In this document: in pieces, positions 48,079-57,689 of the stretch | Layout of the letters: every line of letters starts with the position of its first letter | How positions within the stretch are numbered: position 1 is the first letter of the stretch | Origin: Porodaedalea pini | Lineage: Eukaryota; Basidiomycota; Agaricomycetes; Hymenochaetales; Hymenochaetaceae | DNA: 64,000 bases | Assembly (NCBI GenBank): GCA_002794775.1 | Contig: NBAY01000010.1 | Coordinates: 558,001 to 622,000, forward strand | Direction: 5' to 3' | Notes under the pieces: generated by a model | Seen by the model: the letters and a program-made list of their open reading frames with translations, nothing else | The model's database searches: none | Told to the model about the DNA's origin: nothing | Program-made: the position numbers and the translations under genes

Positions 48079-49554
48079 ATGCCCGACTCGCGTGCCGCCT
48101 TCGCTGTTGCTCCAGAACGCCCTGATGGCGAGATCCTGAACATAGGCCAGCAATGCTCAGCCGTCGAACAGAAATGCACCGTCGTCGATTACCTGCCTTA
48201 CGTATGTGACCACTGCAGCAAGCGGTTCTGTCACGACCATCGCCTTCCAGAGAGCCACGCATGCGAGAAGTGGGATGCGAACGCGGCGGACCGCAGGGCT
48301 CTTGAATGTGCGTTTCCTTGTCTTTAGTTTTTTCCTTCGTTTATGGTTGCGCTTGATCCGCGCCATAGGTCCGTTATGCTCTGAGCTTATTGCTATTCCA
48401 CCTGGCGAGGACCCGAACGTGAGAATTGGTAGGCACGTCGATAACGACTGTGTGGTCATGACAGGCAAGGTCACCAAGAAGTCGACGACGCCAACTTGTG
48501 CGCGGGCCCGTTGTGGAAAGCCTCTCTGGCAGCCCATCAGCTGCGAGGTGTGTAACGCGTCTCTCAGTAATATTTCAGCGTGAGAAGTTTATATTCATTT
48601 ATACATTTCGTCAGAAATGCCATAAACAGTTCTGCGCCCCGCACCGATACCCATCGGAACACCAGTGCTCATCCATCTCTACACCCGCGCCTACGCCGAA
48701 GAATCAGTCGAACGCACTAGGGAACTTTACCTCTCAGACCTCAGCTCGGAGTGCGGCAGCTATGGCAGCCCTGAAGCGTTCCTTCGCATCGACTAATCCT
48801 GGCGACTCTTCCCCGACTTCATCACCAGCCACTCAGAGAGCACAGAGTGCGCCTGTGGTTGTAGTGTCTTCAAGCGCATCATCCGGGGCATCAGCTGGGT
48901 CCTCCAAGCCGAAGGTGCCTTTCTCGTCCAAGGACCGGTGCGTACATTCCCCGCCGCCTAATTTCAGAGAGTTCTCAAAATGTATCAGTCCTGAATATCC
49001 TTCTGTGCATGTTCAACCGATTTCACCTGTCGCCGGTGCTGCTACCGACCTTGCATCCGCGATCACTAATACGTCATCGACCGCACCCAATCCGACTGGT
49101 CGCTGTGCGCCAACGTTTTCGTTTGCTAACCCTGACGCATTTGTTCCACGTCCTCTGTTCGGACGCGCCTAATCTTTCCCTCATTCTTGAAATTGTATCG
49201 CTATCCACTTTCCCACACTGTATTGTCGTTCTATAAATACAATTCATTCCTAATCTTGTCATCGAGTCAATACCTTTTTCTCATTCAATATTCCTTCTAC
49301 ACTTGTTTTATACTTATAATCATGAAGCCGAGCTATCGCCGAGCGCAAGTCACAGTTGCGTGCCATGGAGGAGCGCCAGCGAAAAGGGGTGAGTCTGCTC
49401 TTCATACTGTGTCCTCTGTTCTCGAAGCGGAACTTATGTCTAACCTTGCTGTTCGCTTCGCGATTTTATCCAGCTTCTAAGCCAGCAGGAGCAAGAGCGA
49501 CTGAAGTTGCTACAAGAGAGCGTTAAAGAAGACAAGGAGTGCATCGTCATGTAA
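48079..49554 (+). CDS. AN1 zinc-finger protein with C-terminal CAAX box (AIRAPL-like)
   Basis: Start MPDSRAAFAVAPERP at 48079. Two AN1 fingers: CTVVDYLPYVCDHCSKRFCH with HRLPESHAC, and ARCGKPLWQPISC (across an intron) with KCHKQFCAPHRYPSEHQC. A Ser-rich linker follows. I place a long intron from about 48938 (donor GACCG|GTGCGT) to an acceptor near 49328, restoring frame into a coiled coil (KSQLRAMEERQRK, then after another intron SQQEQERLKLLQESVKED) that ends KECIVM-stop. Two AN1 fingers plus a CAAX end match the ZFAND2B/AIRAPL layout, linked to proteasome and p97 at the ER. Reading through the long intron gives an alternative end at 49172 (PRPLFGRA) lacking the CAAX box. Which form is made needs transcript data. 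Confidence 0.78.
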
Positions 49555-50140
49555 TGTCAACGTTTAAGGTTCTCTTTTTTCCACTTGCTCTAGTGTTATG
49601 CCTTTTTTTTATGGAATCTTCCTAGCTTGCTGCTTTGCTTATGATACCTTGCGGGGCTTCGTTATATTTGAATTTGGGATATGATATTTCCTTCTGTGTA
49701 TTAGTTATAAAGGCATAGGAGGTTTCTATGGACATTTGCATCCGATTTCTCAATCGCTTCCTTCTGTTGTGTTCGAGTGCAAGACAAATATGCCAGCCTA
49801 CCAGTCCAGTCTTCTGCGGGGTGACGCACATACAGATTACACCGAATGTGTTGTGATGACTGGGCAGTCAATAATAGGTAGAACATTGGCCAAACTGAGC
49901 CATATGCTCAGGTGGACGAGTGGTGTGGAAGGTAGGAGGTGAGCAGGCGTTCGCCAGTGATGAGTGCTGACTCGGGTCAATGCACAATGCTATTTTGGTT
50001 GTGGGGCATACCATTCCTAAATCTAATCTATCATCCAAAAGTCCAATATGCGTATTCTACAAACAAGATTAGGTACACGAAATTATATGACGGACATACA
50101 ATAATGCAAAAGCAAAACATGTCCAAAACTCAAAACAAAC
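49555..50140. other. Intergenic region at the border of the repeat island
   Basis: Holds the 3' UTR of the AN1 gene. T-rich; no gene or repeat recognised. From here rightwards almost everything is transposon or pseudogene. Confidence 0.4.
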
Positions 50141-50344
50141 TCAGTCCATTTTGTCCTCACTCGCAAGCTCCGCGGCCAAGCGCGCCAGCATGCCCTCCGC
50201 ACGCGGGTTGCGCGGGAAGCTCCTTCCGTCTCCCGTCCCTCCACCACCGCACAGAACTCGGTACGCCCACCCGTGGCACCCGCACTTGCCCGCGCCGACG
50301 AGCTGCGCGCTGAGCTGGTACTCCGAGTCATGCGTTGTGAGCAT
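50141..50344 (-). pseudogene. Possible 3' remnant of an unknown gene
   Basis: A short GC-rich minus-strand frame (HDSEYQLSAQLVGAGKCG, then FPRNPRAEGMLARLAAEL and a stop at 50141). Its codon usage is like a real Agaricomycete exon and unlike the AT-rich repeats next to it. Upstream on the same strand lies palindromic element 2 (from 50517), which may have cut off the 5' part, although about 170 bp of unassigned sequence lie between. The product is not recognised. It may equally be a spurious frame. Confidence 0.3.
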
Positions 50345-50516
50345 CGCTCTTGGCCCTGGTCCGTTGGATCAGTTGCGCGAGAGGAAATCCGTGCCGAGGA
50401 AGGGTCTGGGTGTATTCGGGTGGGAGATTGGATGGAGAGGCATGGGGTATCATAATTACTTTGGGCCTTATCCCGACGATATGTCATTTTCGCCTGTAGC
50501 GCAAAGTGTAATTTTA

Positions 50517-51366
50517 CAGCCTTTTTCATAAGTCCTGCGACACGTGCATGTCACGTGAAGTGAGCCGCGTCAGAGCCAAAGTGTCGAAAAATTAGAATGA
50601 ATGCCTATTTTCTCTGTGAATTCTGCACAGTACCTGCTCATTAAGTACTCAAAAAAAAAAGCACGGTTCTCAGGAGCAGAAATATTTAAAATAGGGAGCA
50701 ATAAATTGACTGTGTAGGTGGGTGGAGATCAAACAAGTGCAGCTGGTCTGTTCTCTCACCCATTTCCACTGAGATTCAAAAATTATGGCTCCCCTACATC
50801 TACCTATAAAATTCTTTCCTGTATCTGTAAATTAAGTATATGACTATACCAGCATATCCTGCAAGTTTGAAGCCAATCCATTCAGTATTCATGGTGCAGC
50901 AGCAAGATTTGTGTTCTACTCTGCAAGACCTGTTGTGAGAAAAGGAGGGTGGAAAGAGCTTGAAGTGGAACACAAATCTTGCTGCTGCACCATGAATACT
51001 GAATGGATTGGCTTCAAACTTGCAGGATATGTTGGTATAGTCATATACTTAATTTACAGATACAGGAAAGAATTTTATAGGTAGATGTAGGGGAGCCATA
51101 ATTTTTGAATCTCAGTGGAAATGGGTGAGAGAACAGACTGGCTGCACTTGTTTGATCTCCACCCACCTACACAGTCAATTTATTGCTCCCTATTTTAAAT
51201 ATTTCTGCTCCTGAGAACCGTGCCTTTTTTTTGAGTACTTAATGAGCAGGTACTGTGCAGAATTCACAGAGAAAATAGGCATTCATTCTAATTTTTCGAC
51301 ACTTTGGCTCTGACACGGCTCATTTCACGTGACATGCACGTGTCGCAGGACTTATGAAAAAGGCTG
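50517..51366. mobile_element. Palindromic Tc1/mariner-like non-autonomous element 2
   Basis: 850 bp: left arm 50517-50916 (400 bp), loop of about 51 bp, right arm 50968-51366 (399 bp). The arms differ by about six substitutions and one base in an A-run. Ends read CAGCCTTTTTCATAAGTCCT on both sides (right in reverse complement), with TA immediately outside each (50515-50516 and 51367-51368). No coding capacity. Body wording such as ..CATTAAGTACTCAAAAAA.. is shared with element 4, so they are related. Confidence 0.9.
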
Positions 51367-52440
51367 TAAAGGACAATGCAGCAGAAGAGACCTAGGCCAC
51401 ATCCCCATCAGACAATGCGTCAAAGCCGCCCCCAGTGCTAGGATCCAACCAAATGTCACAAAGCTGGGCGATCAGTCTACTTGTTCCAGAGGACTCAAAG
51501 CAAGCCTGAAGCCAGTGTCAGTGGTGGTTAGTAAGCATGGCTAGACATTACTATTTATTGTCGACAGTGCATCATGAATAAAAATATTGAAATGCACTTG
51601 TACATTCGCAGGCTGATCCATTATATCTGTCCTGTATTTCAGGTAGAGTTGAGTACACTGTCAGTAGAGCGTGAGTGATGGCGTTGTGCCATCAACCAGA
51701 TTAGAAACGACGTGGATTAACCACCCACTTGCAAGTGTATACCAAAAGTGCTCAACATGGCTGCTAGAATAGTGTGAAGTCATGGTTTGAAGAGTCTGGA
51801 CATCACAGACTGGGGCCAGAGCAGGATAGAGAAGTAGGGCTTCTCATCTGAGTCCAAAACATGGTCTGAGTCGAGCACGTGCAGTATCAAGACCACGTTC
51901 CTGCAATCATTCCATTTGCAGCGTCAATTGCGCATGCCATGGTTGGGCTCTCCACTCACCATCATCTCCCTCAATGCAATGCACCCTTATCAAATGCTTG
52001 TCTCATCTCATATTGTTGTGTTTTGTCTCTTCACCATTCTGACTGCAACTGGACTGTATAGTCCCCATATCTTTGTATTCATCACCAAAACTCATTAGGC
52101 TCCAAACTCAGTTTACCTGCCCACAGAAGAATTCTTGTAGCCATACAACATTCAGCATCTTAAAAAGCCGCTGCTCAGATATCATTAGAAATGAATGCTC
52201 AGTGGTCTGTGAGTCCTTTGACATGTTCTTCACCGATCCATCTGATTTGTACAGAGTTCATGAAAGTTTATCAAAATCTGTAGCAAGGATACCCACCTTG
52301 CACCCACAAAAAGTCTGCTTGGGCAAACAGCATTCCTCAGTTCACATGCACAGGGTTCTACAGCATATTTATCTCACTCTTAGATGCCAGCTCATGCCCC
52401 TTTTCAAGTTCACACACTGTCACATTAGAGGTGGTCAGTG
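51367..52440. other. Unassigned, decayed AT-rich sequence
   Basis: Between element 2 and the recognisable eIF4G pseudogene. All six frames are broken by stops and I see no family signature. It could be the non-conserved N-terminal part of the eIF4G copy or an old transposon. Confidence 0.35.
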
Positions 52441-52753
52441 CAGCTAGGAGGTTTTGAGTGCCCGTCCATTCGCAAGGAGGAAGATGAGAATGAACATCTC
52501 CAAAAGGAGGAATAGGAGTGTCAGTGCAAGGAAGCAGAGAAAGGATGGCTGCAGAAGAAAAAGCAAAGGCAGAAATGGAGAAGTCAAAGCCTGCTGCACT
52601 CGAAATCAAATCAAAGAAAGAGGGAAACATCCTCAGCTGTGTTCAACATCCCAATTTCTAAAACACCCTCAACATCCAAGAGATAAGTTGGCCCTGGTCC
52701 ACTTGGCCTCCTAACGCACAAGTTTATCTCTCAGCATCTCCTGTTCACCCTTG

Positions 52754-53178
52754 TGTTAGGCGGGAGTCCGGGAGACGACTCAGACTGGGCAGGCCTCGGC
52801 TGACTGTCGTCTGGGATGTGCTATACTCGAGCGGGGACTCGGGACATGCTGTACTCAGGCTAGATCGTCGTGGAGGTAAGAGGATTAATACAAGTCTAAA
52901 CTAATACAAGGGGGATGAGTCTCACCTAGGTCGTCGCAGAGGTAAGAGGAAAAGCAGAACAAGGAGTTCATGCGATTCCTGAGACCTTATATAGCAGCGA
53001 CTGTGAGACTATATTATCTAATGTTACATAAATGAACAGAATGGAACAAATGAAGGTCATATGAAGGGAGTGTGGGAAATGATTGAAAAGGTGATTAAAT
53101 ATAATGAAAAGGAGCGGTTAAAAGAAAAGAAATGGTAAAAGGAAAATAAAAGAAAAGGTGAAAGTTCAAGTCCTAACA
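52754..53178 (-). mobile_element. Solo gypsy LTR inserted in the eIF4G pseudogene
   Basis: 425 bp beginning TGTTAG and ending CTAACA, flanked by the 5-bp target duplication CCTTG (52749-52753 and 53179-53183). It is the reverse-complement relative of the LTRs of the full chromovirus at 55443-61755: it has the same TATA-like segment, the same GTTCTGCTTTT motif and the same borders, but is clearly diverged. No internal region follows, so it is a solo LTR left by recombination between LTRs. Confidence 0.9.
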
Positions 53179-53611
53179 CCTTGCTATCACCGGCTACATC
53201 TAAGATCTTTGCCAGGTCTAGTGCCTGGAAGGCATTAAGAGTTCCAATCCTGAGCTTAATGCAAGCACAAAAGATGGCAAGTTCCAGTTTGCAATTATTG
53301 TCTTGCTTTCCTATTCATGGATAGCAGCTAATGTTATATTTGTGCAATTAGCTACAACCAAGACTTTGTTCTCCAATTCATGTTTGTGTGCAGTGCTCGG
53401 ATGAATAATATGCTGCTTGGAAGACCAACTGTCAAGCTCTCTGCTTTGTCAAGTTCATGGGTGAGCTTTTCAAGCTTCAAATGCTTACAGAATGTATCAT
53501 GCACAAATGTATCAAGAAGCTACCAAGAAACATCGACAACCCCAAGGAGAAAGAGACTGAAAGCTTATGCAAACTCTTGCAACTACCAATCAGGCACTCT
53601 AAGGCTTGCGG

Positions 53612-54599
53612 TGTGGAGATCCCGATGCTGCTAGTCTCGGAATCAGCTCTAATAGGTTCAACTCGACTCAGGACAGTCTTACAAGTATCCCCGACGCATT
53701 TCAGGACAGTTTCAGTGTTTGGCAGTATTAACTTGACACATACAGCTTGGTTCTGCATCGGTGAGCCACCAAAGTCCGTTTTGGGTCACATCTGGTATTG
53801 TTCCAAGCCTCCCAAAGCTTAATTACTCATGTTCTCAAGTTCTGGCTCCGAGTTCTGGCTGTTTGGTTTTGTTTGGCTAGAGCCTCCAGTCTGTCTTTGT
53901 GTCCTTTGTACGCCACTCAGAGGCTCAACCCTCTGTTAGTTATTTAAACACTCATGTAAATGTCTCAAAAATACAAGTTTAGTTCCCCCAAGTCAGTCCC
54001 AGTCTTTAGTTCTTGTCTCCATCACCGTTCAGTGTCGTTCCGTCCGTTCCGTCTCGAGTCCCGTTTTCGGTCAAATCTTGCTTTTGCTATATCGCTCTCA
54101 GTTCTAAACCGTTTCTCGAGCTCTCTTCAGATTCATAATCTCGTCTAAAATTGCTTTCGAATACTGTCTTGTCTTGCACAATTCCGAGCCCGTGTCATAG
54201 AGCTACGAAAATAGCTTTTGGTTCCGGGAGTTCCGTGCGTTCCACCAGCTGCAACCAGTGCAACTGCCATATCTCCGTCAATTCTGCATCGCGTCTCGAG
54301 GTCTTTTCAGATTCGGAGTCGTCTCGACGAATAGTATCGATTCCTGTCTTCACTGGCGAGTTTCCGAGCCCGGGTTGTCAAGATCGTAGTTGCTCTTTGT
54401 TCTCCGACCGCATTTAGGCACATTTTGCTGGTCATCCTTTGTACCTGCATCCCCGAGTTGACACCTAGTCCCGAGTATTCCCCGACACTTCCCTACACTT
54501 CCTGACACTATCCCCTCCATCAGACACATTAGAGTGAACCCCCAGTGGCCAAACTCAACCAGGTCCAAGTCTGCCAGTAGACCATACCATCACCTTTCA
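53612..54599. mobile_element. Candidate second solo LTR in the eIF4G pseudogene
   Basis: 988 bp starting TGTGGAGATCCC and ending CACCTTTCA (TG..CA), between two copies of GCGG (53608-53611 and 54600-54603). It sits exactly between two adjacent pieces of eIF4G similarity, so it is inserted DNA. Inside is a degenerate tandem repeat (about 54113-54215 and 54293-54400: both have TCTCGAG, TTCAGATTC and CCGAGCCCG). Not related to the gypsy LTR; the superfamily is unknown (copia-like is possible). The 4-bp duplication is short for certainty. Confidence 0.5.
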
Positions 54600-55626
54600 G
54601 CGGGCACATGGGACATCTACTTCATTTGCATTACAGAGCTTGTGAAGAGCAGTGACATGTCATCTCATATGCAGTTCATGTTACAGGTGGGTGCCTTTTG
54701 TCTCATAGTCTTTCATTGATCCGACTTTCTCGTACAGGACATGATCAAATTGTGGGTACGGAAACAGACCACCTGTAGCACAGTTGCTGCTCCATTGACA
54801 TTCGTTCAGCTTCACAAGGCAGTATGCACTCTTGGCTTTTTACTCAATGTCTCTTGTGCTTATCACATATTTAGTCTACGAAGAAGGTGCAACAGGAGCG
54901 ACACAGTGTGGTGCACTCAGCCATGTCTCACAGTGGTTTGCGCAGTGATCATGACCATGACAGCAATGATCAAGTGGGCACAGATAGATGGGCTGCTGCC
55001 TTTGGCCCTTTGGGATATGCTAACAAGGCAGACAATTTGAAGGACTTTGGCAAGATCCAGAAGGGCGATGGCTCTGTGAACTTCAGACCAACTAGCATCT
55101 TCACAGAGGGAGACAGCAAGCACAACAAGTGCAAATCTTTTGAGGATAACTTTGAATACAAAAATGCCCTGCATGCTGCAAGTCACTGAGACTGCTAATG
55201 AGGCTCCTGCTGCTTCCTTGTCTCGTCCAGGCTGCCCCTCATGCCATAAGTGATCGTTGATTTGACCCTCAATGTACTTTTGGAACCTGCTCAGCATGTC
55301 AGACTCAGCCTGTTCCAGTGCTTGAAGCCCTTACAAGCGAAGTTGGAGGACAGCCTTGCCGAGACACATGATGGCGAAAGGGGTGAGGAGGGCAAAATCC
55401 TCGAGAAGGACTGTGGGAAATTGTCAATGTCAAAGAGGCAGGTGTTAGAACTTGGACTTTCACCTTTTCTTTTATTTCCCTTTTACCTTTTCTTTTCTTT
55501 TAATCGTCCCTTTTCAATATAATTAATCATCTATCCAATCATTTCCCACACTCCTTTCATGTGACCTTCATTCGTTCCATTCCATTCATTATGTAACATT
55601 AGATAATATAGTCTCACGGTCGCCGC

Positions 55627-55632
55627 TATAAG
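55627..55632 (+). promoter_or_regulatory. TATA box of the LTR promoter
   Basis: TATAAG within the 5' LTR, 32 nt upstream of the proposed RNA start GTTCTG at 55659. The 3' LTR has the same arrangement, and the solo LTR at 52754-53178 keeps TATATAAG at a similar spacing, which supports function. Confidence 0.65.
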
Positions 55633-55658
55633 AGGTCTCGGAATCGCATGAACCCCTC

Positions 55659-55669
55659 GTTCTGCTTTT
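55659..55669 (+). promoter_or_regulatory. Proposed RNA 5' end acting as self-primer
   Basis: GTTCTGCTTTT is the exact reverse complement of the 11 nt that follow the 5' LTR (55889-55899). With a TATA box 32 nt upstream, the element's RNA is expected to begin here. The motif is also conserved in the diverged solo LTR. Confidence 0.6.
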
Positions 55670-55888
55670 CCTCTTACCTCTGCGATGACCTAGGTGAGAC
55701 TCGGTCCCTTTGTATTAGTCTAGAGCTGTATTAATCCTCTTACCTCTGCGACGACCTAGTCTGAGTAAACCCGCCGCCTGAACTTCACGTTCGAGATACG
55801 GCTCATCCCAGACAACATCAGTGTCACCGTCAGGTGCCGCACGTTGAGGTTGCCTAGTCTGAGTTCCACCCAGACTTCTGCCTAACAT

Positions 55889-55899
55889 AAAAGCAGAAC
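55889..55899 (+). promoter_or_regulatory. Primer-binding site (self-priming type)
   Basis: AAAAGCAGAAC begins one base after the 5' LTR, where reverse-transcription primers bind. It does not resemble a tRNA 3' end complement with TGG, but pairs 11/11 with the predicted 5' end of the element's own RNA. Known precedent: Tf1 and relatives prime with the first 11 nt of their RNA. Confidence 0.65.
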
Positions 55900-56550
55900 C
55901 CCACCCAGGCTCATCCTCAGCGTATGTCGTCGCTGTTGACTCGCCTTCACTCAGTCTAGAGGAGCGCTCCCCTCGAAGGACTTGACGTGTAAACCCCCTA
56001 AACGACAACCCTCAACCCTGCCCAGACATTGTCAGATGTTCATGTATTACATAAACTGACACCCTGATCAGGAAACCTTCCCCCACCCTGGCTCTCCGCA
56101 TCAGCCTTTGGTGGAGATCGCACCTGACTTGGACATGGGTAACACATCGCGTGCAGTCATTGACCTCGTTGTCGATTGTTATCTCAGTTGCTGCCTTCCG
56201 TCTAATCATCAAATTCGCTGACGAACCTGTCCTTCGTCAGCGTAACGTTCATTCAGACAACCAGCCCCTCCCTGTTCCCCCTCTGGTCTAGTCAAGATAG
56301 ATCTCACAGAGGAACAACAGCAGGCCCTACCCTCATCTTCGCGGTTTGATCCAGATCGTGCTTCATATGTCGCAACCGACAGCGAGCACGTCACCCACAA
56401 CATCTGGTGGAGCGACGTCAGACACGCTTGGTATTCAACTGATGAACAAGCTCAACAGTTCGGTGGGCACCTCAAACCCCTCGCGCACCATCATCCCCTA
56501 CTGTCTCGACATCATCGGTCATCCTTCCCAGCAAACCAGGAGGTTATTGT
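55900..56550 (+). other. Chromovirus leader, possible gag N-terminus
   Basis: Untranslated leader. From 56367 an open frame (MSQPTASTSPTTSGGATSD..) in frame with neither the main gag block nor pol may be a shifted N-terminal part of gag; it runs to 56588. Otherwise no feature was recognised. Confidence 0.4.
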
Positions 56551-57681
56551 ATGCCCTGCAGAGACTCGTCACCACCAACACCCCCTGAACGCCTAACGCA
56601 CACGCCCATACCCACGATGTCGGAAGGATTCACTACAAGGCAGCAGCAGGAGATTGCAGCGATCGTAGCTGCTGCCTTCACCCGCACAGCAATGAACACC
56701 CCTGTGGCCCAAGCTCCGGCTCCCTCGATCGACATTGCCTGGCCACGCAAATTCACTGGCAGCGATGATTACCTCGATTTCAAACGCGAAGTCCTACTCT
56801 TTGTCTTGGCGAACCCCGCAAGGTACCCCTCAGCGTCGAGTAAAATCTATGTCGCCCTCTCTTACCTCAAGGGTGGCAACGCGTCGACGTGGGTGCAAAA
56901 CTATGTCCAGGAATTCACGACGAGTGGCGTCGTGAGTTTCACAGATGACTGGACCAAGTTCCAGGAACGACTGGACACCTCCTTCGACGACCTGAACAGG
57001 AAAGAGAAGGTGTTGAAGAAGTTCTGAGAAAAGATCCAGAAGGACCTCTCTGCTGACGAGTTCTTCCAGGATCTTGACGTGATCATTAAGGCAGCAGAAC
57101 TGACAGACGATGGTGTTGTCTGCGATCGTCTGAAGCACGCGATGAACATCGAGGTGGTCCATGGGGTGCTGAGGTCGACTCTGGTCCCGACGAAGTACGA
57201 GGACTGGAAGAAGAAAGCTGTTGAAATCAATCGTGGTGAACAGCAGATCTGCACCATCCAACAAGGCCACGCTCTACCCCCAATGCGCCCACAGCCCCAG
57301 CAGGCGCCACCTGCCCGTTGCCCTTTCGCGGCCCCACACGCCGACAAATGTGACACTACCGGTGTTACCTTTGGAGGCACTGGTCAACCAATGGACGTCT
57401 CGATGAACGAGGCACAATGAAAGCGAGCATGCTGGATTTGCGGCGGACTGGGCCACTTCAAGGACAAATGCCTGCAGGGAAAGCCGATCATCCAGCGTAT
57501 GCTGGAATTGATGGCGCCAGGCAAACGTCGCCTCCTCGCAGACAAGCTCGGTGCAATGAAGGAGTCGGCATTCGAGGAAGTCGTAGACACTCGAAGGTCG
57601 ATGGTGGAGGAATGTGTGGAGGAGGAAGACAACGATGAAGAGGTCATCAACTCACAGGGTTTTGTGAGTGGTCAGGCATAG
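56551..57681 (+). pseudogene. Chromovirus gag with two TGA interruptions
   Basis: Gag polyprotein in one frame: start MPCRDSSPPTPPERL at 56551 (or MSEGFTTRQQQ at 56617), then the capsid-like block WPRKFTGSDDYLDFKREV, YLKGGNASTWVQNYV, DDLNRKEKVLKKF, and a zinc knuckle CWICGGLGHFKDKC (CCHC, spacing C-2-C-4-H-4-C) near 57430-57475. TGA stops at 57025 and 57418 interrupt otherwise continuous sequence; both fit a CGA (Arg) codon changed to TGA. The TAG at 57679 is probably the natural stop, overlapped by the -1 frame that continues into pol. Confidence 0.85.
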
Positions 57682-57689
57682 CCATCGGG

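Larger units (their letters stand above)
52480..55437 (+). pseudogene. eIF4G pseudogene (translation initiation scaffold), interrupted by LTRs
   Basis: Broken copy of eIF4G. Recognisable parts, in order on the + strand: a Glu/Lys-rich stretch (about 52480-52620); a GPGPL block near 52690; the MIF4G start (GKFQF near 53278-53292, preceded by an IEDL-like region with Glu changed to a stop); [21 protein letters not shown] (53456 on); ESLCKLL (about 53559); DIYFICITELVKSSDMSSHM (about 54613-54672); an intact-looking 51-bp intron 54687-54737; VAAPLTFVQLHKA (about 54784-54822); and NLKDFGKIQKGDGSV (about 55036-55080). Similarity resumes as AEKKV just beyond the gypsy element (61761). Retained intron means a DNA-level duplicate, not a retrocopy. 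Many stops and shifts; non-functional. A working copy must exist elsewhere in the genome. Confidence 0.75.
55443..55887 (+). repeat. 5' LTR of the chromovirus
   Basis: 445 bp, TGTTAG..CTAACA. Contains a TATA box (55627) and the proposed RNA start (55659). It differs from the 3' LTR by ten transitions and one single-base indel; nine of the ten lie at CpG in one of the two copies. Confidence 0.95.

Noticed and set aside
52073..52447. Possible gene 52073-52447 (+)
   Set aside because: Reading frame is open but shows no family block and lies in decayed AT-rich DNA.
52754..55442. Processed retrocopy of eIF4G
   Set aside because: A GT..AG intron (54687-54737) is retained between conserved blocks, so it is a DNA-level duplicate.
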